Shown here in pieces: positions 14,348-18,690 of a stretch of 18,690 nucleotides of DNA (the first letter of the stretch is position 1; each line of letters starts with the position of its first letter). Location: contig PBVO01000082.1 in NCBI GenBank assembly GCA_002729015.1, positions 10,030-28,719 of the forward strand, written 5' to 3'. Both the position numbers and the translations under genes were made by a program. The notes under the pieces are model-generated. The model was not told where the DNA came from, did no database searches, and saw only the letters and a list, made by a program, of their open reading frames with translations. The DNA comes from Candidatus Poribacteria bacterium. Lineage in GTDB: Bacteria > Poribacteria > WGA-4E > UBA9662.

Positions 14348-16426
14348 TTGTTTAGTTTGAAAAAACTACTGCTTGTCTGGCCTTCAGTAGTTCTCATTTA
14401 CTATCTTATACCTTTTCAGCTATCAGCGACAGCCCAGATTGAAAATCTGAACTCGCTTATTCAGTCTGGTCGTTATGATAGCGCAGAGCGACTTTTACTT
14501 ACACTAAAAAATCGTGCCGAACTTCCGGAAGAGATCAACGACATTAACCATCGATTAGGTGAACTCTATTACCAGTATACACATCAGTATTCACAAGCTT
14601 TAGTTGCGTTCGAAGAGATCATTTCCTTATCAGGCTCAGGTTTTGCCGATGATCGATTCTTGGCAAAGATCAAGCGTGGAGACGTTTTTTGCAGGCTAGG
14701 TCGCCATGATGAAGCAATTCAGTCCTTCCGATCATTGTTAGAATTTGTACCACCAGACCACTTCGCACATCAAACAGCACGGCTTAGGATTCGTAGAATT
14801 CAAGATGCCTTGATAAAAAAGCAGAAGTATCATGATCTCCTAAAACAATCATTTGTACCTAGAATCAACAATGCAGGAACTAAATTTCGAATAGCTGACT
14901 TGTTTCGACAATCTCTTAATCAACCACAAAAAGCGATCGACTACTATCAACAAGTTCTTTTAGAATTTCCAGAAAGTCAGTTTGCACCAGAATCACTTTG
15001 GCGAATTGGCAATCTCTACAACCAGGTTTTGCATAAGAACGATCTCGCAATTACAGCTTACGAGCAAGTCGTAAATCAATATCCTAGCTGCTCTTTTGCC
15101 GCTGATTCAATTTACCAAACTGCACTAATTTACTGTCAAGCAAATCGATTTAGGCTTGCGCGTACACATCTGAAGCGAGTGATTAACCATTATCCATCAT
15201 TTTGGAAAATGTACGCGGTTTTTTACTGGTTAGGGGTTGCTTGTGAAAGTTCTGGTAAGGCTGAAACTGCAGATTACCGTTCTGCCATTAAGGCTTATAA
15301 GACCTTTATCAACCTATATTTACCAGACTTGGAACCAGCTAATTTGGGTGAGCTTGCCAAACACCAATTAGATAAACAGGCCATTAGTGCTCAACTTAAC
15401 CAGAAAATTACCCAACTAGAAGTTAACTTACCAGCTAAAGAATTACACTATTTTGAATCTGTTATTTCTGCGCAAAATTTTTCAGCTGCTCTGAATATTG
15501 GTTATCAAATAATCGCTGACTTCCCAAGTACTCAGTATGCTGAAAAAGTTAAAAAACAACTGCCAAAAATTGCTAAACAAGCGGCTATCCAACAACTGCA
15601 AAAAACCGCTAAGTGCCCCCAAACATTGCTACAAATAGGGGCGATTTACGAACATGAACTAAAAAACCTAGAACCAGCACTAGATGTCTATGGACAATTA
15701 GTCAAGACCTACCCTGAATCGGATTGGGTTGCAGAAGCTCTCTACCGAATGGGCCTCATTTATCTATTTGAGTATAAAAATATTAGTCAAGCCATCCAAC
15801 TTTACAGCACTCTAACCCACCAATATTCTTCCTCAGTTCAGGCAATGCAAGCAAGTTTTCAGTTAGGCGAAATCTATCGGCACTTACAACAGTTTGATTT
15901 AGCATTACCCGCCTATCAGTTGACAACTAAACACATTGAGCAAGAATTATATTTGGGAGACGGATTCCAGGACAGCTTCGCAGATCAGGCTGAGTTTCGA
16001 ATTGCTGTCATTCACTACCAGAAAAAAGATTGGGATTCTGCACTCACTTCCTTTCAAGACTTTCTACGGAACCGGCCGAACTCTCCCCGTTTTTCAGCTG
16101 CCTGCACCTATCTAGGATTGATCTACCAAAGCACAAAACAAAAACAAAAAGCTATCGCCGCTTGGCAAAGAGCGATTAGTTTTATCCAACTGAAGGGACC
16201 GATTCAGTCACAAATGGTGGAAAAAGAGCTTAGGCTAATAGAAGGTGACAACCAAACCCAATTTTCACGTAAGATAATTGAAGATAAACCTTTTCTAGAA
16301 CCCATCACGGCTAGCAGGACATCTACTGAAAATCATAGAAAAAATAAGGTAAGATCATCGGACCAAGAACACCATACTAGTCACCAACAAGTTCTTGAAT
16401 GGCTCCAAAATCTCAAAAATCGTTAA
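14348..16426 (+). CDS. Exported tetratricopeptide-repeat protein
   Basis: 692 residues. The N-terminus (KKLLLVWPSVVLIYYLIPFQLSATAQ, given in parts: basic KK, hydrophobic 7-23, SATAQ at 26-30) is a signal peptide, so it acts outside the cytoplasmic membrane. The body is a solenoid of TPR units of the outer-membrane lipoprotein/YbgF style, with paired motifs such as 'AIDYYQQVLLEFPES' (196-210), 'AITAYEQVVNQYP' (234-246), 'ALDVYGQLVKTYPES' (444-458), 'AIQLYSTLTHQY' (482-493), 'ALTSFQDFLRNRPNS' (565-579) and 'AIAAWQRAI' (602-610). The last 80 residues are polar and probably disordered. Start is taken at a TTG (14348) with no clear ribosome-binding site; another TTG lies three codons later. It is the third gene of the sigma/anti-sigma operon and may be a structural or sensing partner in the envelope. 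Its stop overlaps that of the convergent NagA-like gene. Confidence 0.87.
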   Translation: MFSLKKLLLVWPSVVLIYYLIPFQLSATAQIENLNSLIQSGRYDSAERLLLTLKNRAELPEEINDINHRLGELYYQYTHQYSQALVAFEEIISLSGSGFADDRFLAKIKRGDVFCRLGRHDEAIQSFRSLLEFVPPDHFAHQTARLRIRRIQDALIKKQKYHDLLKQSFVPRINNAGTKFRIADLFRQSLNQPQKAIDYYQQVLLEFPESQFAPESLWRIGNLYNQVLHKNDLAITAYEQVVNQYPSCSFAADSIYQTALIYCQANRFRLARTHLKRVINHYPSFWKMYAVFYWLGVACESSGKAETADYRSAIKAYKTFINLYLPDLEPANLGELAKHQLDKQAISAQLNQKITQLEVNLPAKELHYFESVISAQNFSAALNIGYQIIADFPSTQYAEKVKKQLPKIAKQAAIQQLQKTAKCPQTLLQIGAIYEHELKNLEPALDVYGQLVKTYPESDWVAEALYRMGLIYLFEYKNISQAIQLYSTLTHQYSSSVQAMQASFQLGEIYRHLQQFDLALPAYQLTTKHIEQELYLGDGFQDSFADQAEFRIAVIHYQKKDWDSALTSFQDFLRNRPNSPRFSAACTYLGLIYQSTKQKQKAIAAWQRAISFIQLKGPIQSQMVEKELRLIEGDNQTQFSRKIIEDKPFLEPITASRTSTENHRKNKVRSSDQEHHTSHQQVLEWLQNLKNR

Positions 16427-17649
16427 ATTTCAATTGATTGACCATTGACTAAAACTGACTGTACTTCTAAGTTTGGGGTGAGTAAAACTAAATCAGCATC
16501 CCGGCCTTCACTTATGGATCCTTTTTTGTTATCGATTCGCAGATTCTGGGCTGGAGTAAGAGTTGCCATCATGACTGCTTTATTTAATGGGATACCCCAG
16601 CTGATTACATTTCGTAATCCTTCCATTAAAGTAATTTTGCTTCCGTATAGAGTCTCCACCTCAGTTCCAACATCATTCCACATAGCACCATTCCGAATGT
16701 AACGTTCAGGTTCTTTTCTTGACTGCCAAGCATTAATTTCGGGGTGCCAAATGAAGTCTTGCTGCCATTGTTCGGCCGGTATACCTGCAAATTCTAAACA
16801 ATCAGACACTAAACCTACATTTTCCTCTCCTTTTATTCTAATCAGGTTTTTACCCCAGATTGGAGCAACGTGGTGACCATCGCAAATCAGCTCTGCGTGA
16901 ATACTGTTGCTTGCAAGCACTGCTTCTAGAACACCCAATTGCCTGTGGTGCATTCCACTCATACCATTAAAAGTATGAGTGGCCCTTGTGATTCCACTAT
17001 CAATAGCAGATTTTGCCAAATCATAACTAGCATTAGTATGTCCCAAAGCAACGACTATATCATTATAATTTTCTGCTGATTGGTCAGACAAGTGTTTGGT
17101 GAAAGCCAAACCAGGGTCCCTTTCAGGTGCGATGGAAATTACCTTCAAGGTTCCGTCAGAATGCTCCCACATTCGGTGAAGCTCTTCAAAATTAGGTGGA
17201 CTCATCGTGTCGGGGTTTTGTGCTCCACATTTTTCTAGACAGCCAAATTTACCTTCTACATAGGACCCCAACACGTTAGCTCCATTTTTTATTGGATTAT
17301 CGACAATATGAGCAATTGCAGCTAAAGAAACCTCAATTTCTTCCATTTTAGCTGATGAAGTTGCCATCAGCACAGAAGTAACTCCGTGCTTAGCGTGAGT
17401 GCGTGCAATATGAGCAATATCTGCCGGATCGCCAGTCATCGTGTGTCGCCCGCCACCACCATGCACCAAAGCATCTATTAAGCCGGGTATTACCAACAAC
17501 CCATCAGCATTTATAATTTTTGCGTGGTTAGGTGGTTTATCTGTCGAGATTTTTTTAATTTTTCCTCCTTCAATGAAAATATTTTTTTGATCAAGTATTT
17601 CCGGAGCATAAATTTGTCCATCGACAACAACTGTTAGTTCCTCTAGCAT
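16423..17649 (-). CDS. N-acetylglucosamine-6-phosphate deacetylase-like amidohydrolase
   Basis: 408 residues. Landmarks follow the NagA family: opening PGLIDALVHGGGG (55-67), the metal-ligand Glu E132 in YVEGKFG, H204 in ALGHTNASYD, H225 in ATHTFNGM, H251 in HAELICDGHHV, the catalytic Asp D283 in VSDCLEFAG, and closing SISEGRDADLVLL. NagA removes the acetyl group from GlcNAc-6-phosphate; this member may act on that or on another N-acetylated sugar. The first strand has A-L-V-H where many relatives have H-x-H, so only one metal site may be filled, as in E. coli NagA. No nagB or phosphotransferase gene is near. The ATG at 17649 is preferred to the upstream TTG at 17664 because GGAAGG lies 7 bases before it. 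It follows the PhyH gene by 44 bases on the same strand. Confidence 0.85.
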   Translation of the reverse strand: MLEELTVVVDGQIYAPEILDQKNIFIEGGKIKKISTDKPPNHAKIINADGLLVIPGLIDALVHGGGGRHTMTGDPADIAHIARTHAKHGVTSVLMATSSAKMEEIEVSLAAIAHIVDNPIKNGANVLGSYVEGKFGCLEKCGAQNPDTMSPPNFEELHRMWEHSDGTLKVISIAPERDPGLAFTKHLSDQSAENYNDIVVALGHTNASYDLAKSAIDSGITRATHTFNGMSGMHHRQLGVLEAVLASNSIHAELICDGHHVAPIWGKNLIRIKGEENVGLVSDCLEFAGIPAEQWQQDFIWHPEINAWQSRKEPERYIRNGAMWNDVGTEVETLYGSKITLMEGLRNVISWGIPLNKAVMMATLTPAQNLRIDNKKGSISEGRDADLVLLTPNLEVQSVLVNGQSIEI

Positions 17650-17656
17650 CTTTTTA

Positions 17657-17662
17657 CCTTCC
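17657..17662 (-). promoter_or_regulatory. Ribosome-binding site that sets the NagA-like start
   Basis: GGAAGG on the minus strand lies 7 bases before the ATG at 17649. It overlaps the in-frame TTG (17662-17664) that would give five extra residues, which argues against that start. Confidence 0.65.
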
Positions 17663-17693
17663 AAATTAATTTCTATTTTCTTCTTGTGATTTT

Positions 17694-18518
17694 TTAATAA
17701 TTACGTCGCCAGTGCCAGCTGGAGCTACCAGATATAATAGGCTGAATTTCCGGCGGTAGTGAGGCGATAAATTCAGGGTCGACCTCATTCCCAGGCCAAG
17801 GCTGAAACATAGTCGGTGTATAACCAGCAACTAAAATTGTTCGTTCATTTTCAGAACGAATAGCAGTAGTACTATGAATCAATGATTCAGCAAATAATAA
17901 TATATCACCAGCTTTGGCTTCAATTTGATAAAGAAGATTATCGTCTGCTAGTGCGGCTTCAACTATATCTTTTTCGGGCCAAGTTAATTTGTGGCTCCCA
18001 GGAATTAGAGTAGTTCCACCGTCATCTCGTCCTACATCAGTTAGATAAGCTAAGGTTTTAACAAACACACAGTGAAACTTGTCTTGTTCGATATATGTCC
18101 CCCAACCATGTTTGGTACCTCGATGAAAAGCTGTTGGTTGATATCTTTGCAAATTTACTTTAGGAGGGTTCTTTTCTGGGTCTCTTCGGTTAATGATGGC
18201 TTCGGTTTCTTCCAGTCGTACTTCGCCACCCACAACATCCTCAACCAATGGAATCAATTTAGGATGAACCGCATAGTCTAATAATGATTTATGGTACTGG
18301 ATTAAGTTACCCATCAGTATATGATGTTTCCCGATACGATGAGTATAGATAGGAGAAAGTTCAGAACCTTTATCAATCATTGACTTTGCTAACTGCAGCG
18401 ATTGATAAAGTTCTCTAATCTCATTTTTGGTTAGTACCTGCTTTAGAACGACAAAACCATAAATATCAAAGTGTAGTCTTTGGGAAGAGGTTAAACCTAC
18501 TTTTGTTCTATTACTCAA
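17694..18518 (-). CDS. Phytanoyl-CoA dioxygenase family protein with HxG in place of HxD
   Basis: 274 residues from the chosen start. PhyH landmarks are FDIYGFVVLKQVL near the N-terminus, a central FVKTLAYLTDV, DDGGTTLIPGSHK, KAGDILLFAESLIHST and NERTILVAGYTP. In numbering from a longer form with 13 more residues, the distal iron ligand is H228 and the 2-oxoglutarate Arg is R239. The proximal motif reads F-H145-R-G147, so the usual Asp/Glu ligand is missing. Some uncharacterised PhyH subfamilies of marine bacteria share an H-x-G here, as do certain iron/2-oxoglutarate halogenases. The upstream neighbour of the NagA-like gene (44 bases), so probably co-transcribed. A TTG start at 18518 is chosen because GAGGAG lies 8 bases upstream; the longer form from a TTG at 18557 has no such signal. 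Confidence 0.83.
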   Translation of the reverse strand: MSNRTKVGLTSSQRLHFDIYGFVVLKQVLTKNEIRELYQSLQLAKSMIDKGSELSPIYTHRIGKHHILMGNLIQYHKSLLDYAVHPKLIPLVEDVVGGEVRLEETEAIINRRDPEKNPPKVNLQRYQPTAFHRGTKHGWGTYIEQDKFHCVFVKTLAYLTDVGRDDGGTTLIPGSHKLTWPEKDIVEAALADDNLLYQIEAKAGDILLFAESLIHSTTAIRSENERTILVAGYTPTMFQPWPGNEVDPEFIASLPPEIQPIISGSSSWHWRRNY

Positions 18519-18526
18519 CGGGAAAT

Positions 18527-18532
18527 CTCCTC
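18527..18532 (-). promoter_or_regulatory. Strong ribosome-binding site that sets the second PhyH start
   Basis: GAGGAG on the minus strand, 8 bases before a TTG at 18518. It is the strongest Shine-Dalgarno match near this gene and favours the TTG at 18518 over the in-frame TTG at 18557. Confidence 0.6.
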
Positions 18533-18646
18533 GTAATATTGTTTGACAGGGTGACAATACTCAACATCTACTTTACCTGCTAATAGCTGAGATAAATTCT
18601 CTCTTCTTCTGATCTTTGCTAACCGAAGATTTAGAAGTTGCTTGAC

Positions 18647-18687
18647 TTAACGGATATTGTTAATAATAAGCTCGCCATTAACGGATA
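18647..18687. repeat. Pair of 10-bp direct repeats upstream of the second PhyH gene
   Basis: TTAACGGATA occurs at 18647-18656 and again at 18678-18687, a 31-base period (about three helical turns). It lies about 130-170 bases upstream of the PhyH start. It could be a tandem operator, or the start of a longer repeat array cut by the window edge. With only two copies, chance cannot be excluded. Confidence 0.35.
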
Positions 18688-18690
18688 GTT

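Noticed and set aside
18072..18281. Rightward open frame opposite the second PhyH gene
   Set aside because: Shadow of a well-supported gene on the other strand, with no ribosome-binding site or family features.

Overview
The window is an AT-rich, gene-dense bacterial chromosome segment with 15 protein-coding genes, one of them cut by the left edge. I see no tRNA, rRNA, CRISPR array, transposase or phage gene. The gene content suggests an uncultured marine or sponge-associated heterotroph of the Poribacteria/Latescibacteria type: two phytanoyl-CoA dioxygenase (PhyH) family proteins, a secreted LamG protein with a conserved-looking tail after the LamG fold, a Gfo/Idh-like protein beside a zinc dehydrogenase, a D-aminoacylase-type amidohydrolase and a NagA-type deacetylase. 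This assignment is inferred from gene content only.

Left part (1-3554): the 3' end of a biotin carboxylase gene (accC) reads right. It converges on a leftward three-gene run: a zinc-dependent medium-chain dehydrogenase, a divergent Gfo/Idh/MocA-like protein and a small membrane-anchored protein. The 287-bp gap at 3555-3841 separates this run from a rightward pair, a secreted LamG protein and a PhyH dioxygenase with a complete iron site.

Middle (5610-9468): a leftward run encodes an EpsC/CysE-like hexapeptide acyltransferase (430 aa class, altered active-site loop), an Asp-box beta-propeller and an N-acyl-D-amino-acid deacylase-type enzyme. The acyltransferase starts with GTG, has no ribosome-binding site, and has a TATAAT box only about 15 bases upstream, so its mRNA may be nearly leaderless.

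Right of centre (9977-12633): after a 508-bp gap, a dehydrogenase lacking the structural-zinc cysteines is followed 8 bases later by an unusual ClpX-like AAA+ ATPase. That ATPase has no N-terminal zinc-binding domain. It keeps the GYVG pore loop and the IGF ClpP-docking tripeptide, has a rewritten RKH-loop region, and carries what looks like a second, degenerate copy of its own small (lid) domain at the C-terminus. It is the most distinctive protein here. A hairpin just after its stop and a 14-bp inverted-repeat pair lie in the following 458-bp gap.

Right end (13092-18518): an ECF sigma factor, a single-pass membrane protein with a zinc-finger-like HxxxCxxC motif (probable anti-sigma factor) and an exported TPR protein form a compact rightward operon, likely an envelope-sensing unit. 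It converges on a leftward PhyH-nagA-like pair, and the TPR and NagA genes share a TTAA as both stop codons. This second PhyH protein has His-Arg-Gly where the iron-binding His-x-Asp is expected, a change also seen in iron/2-oxoglutarate halogenases.
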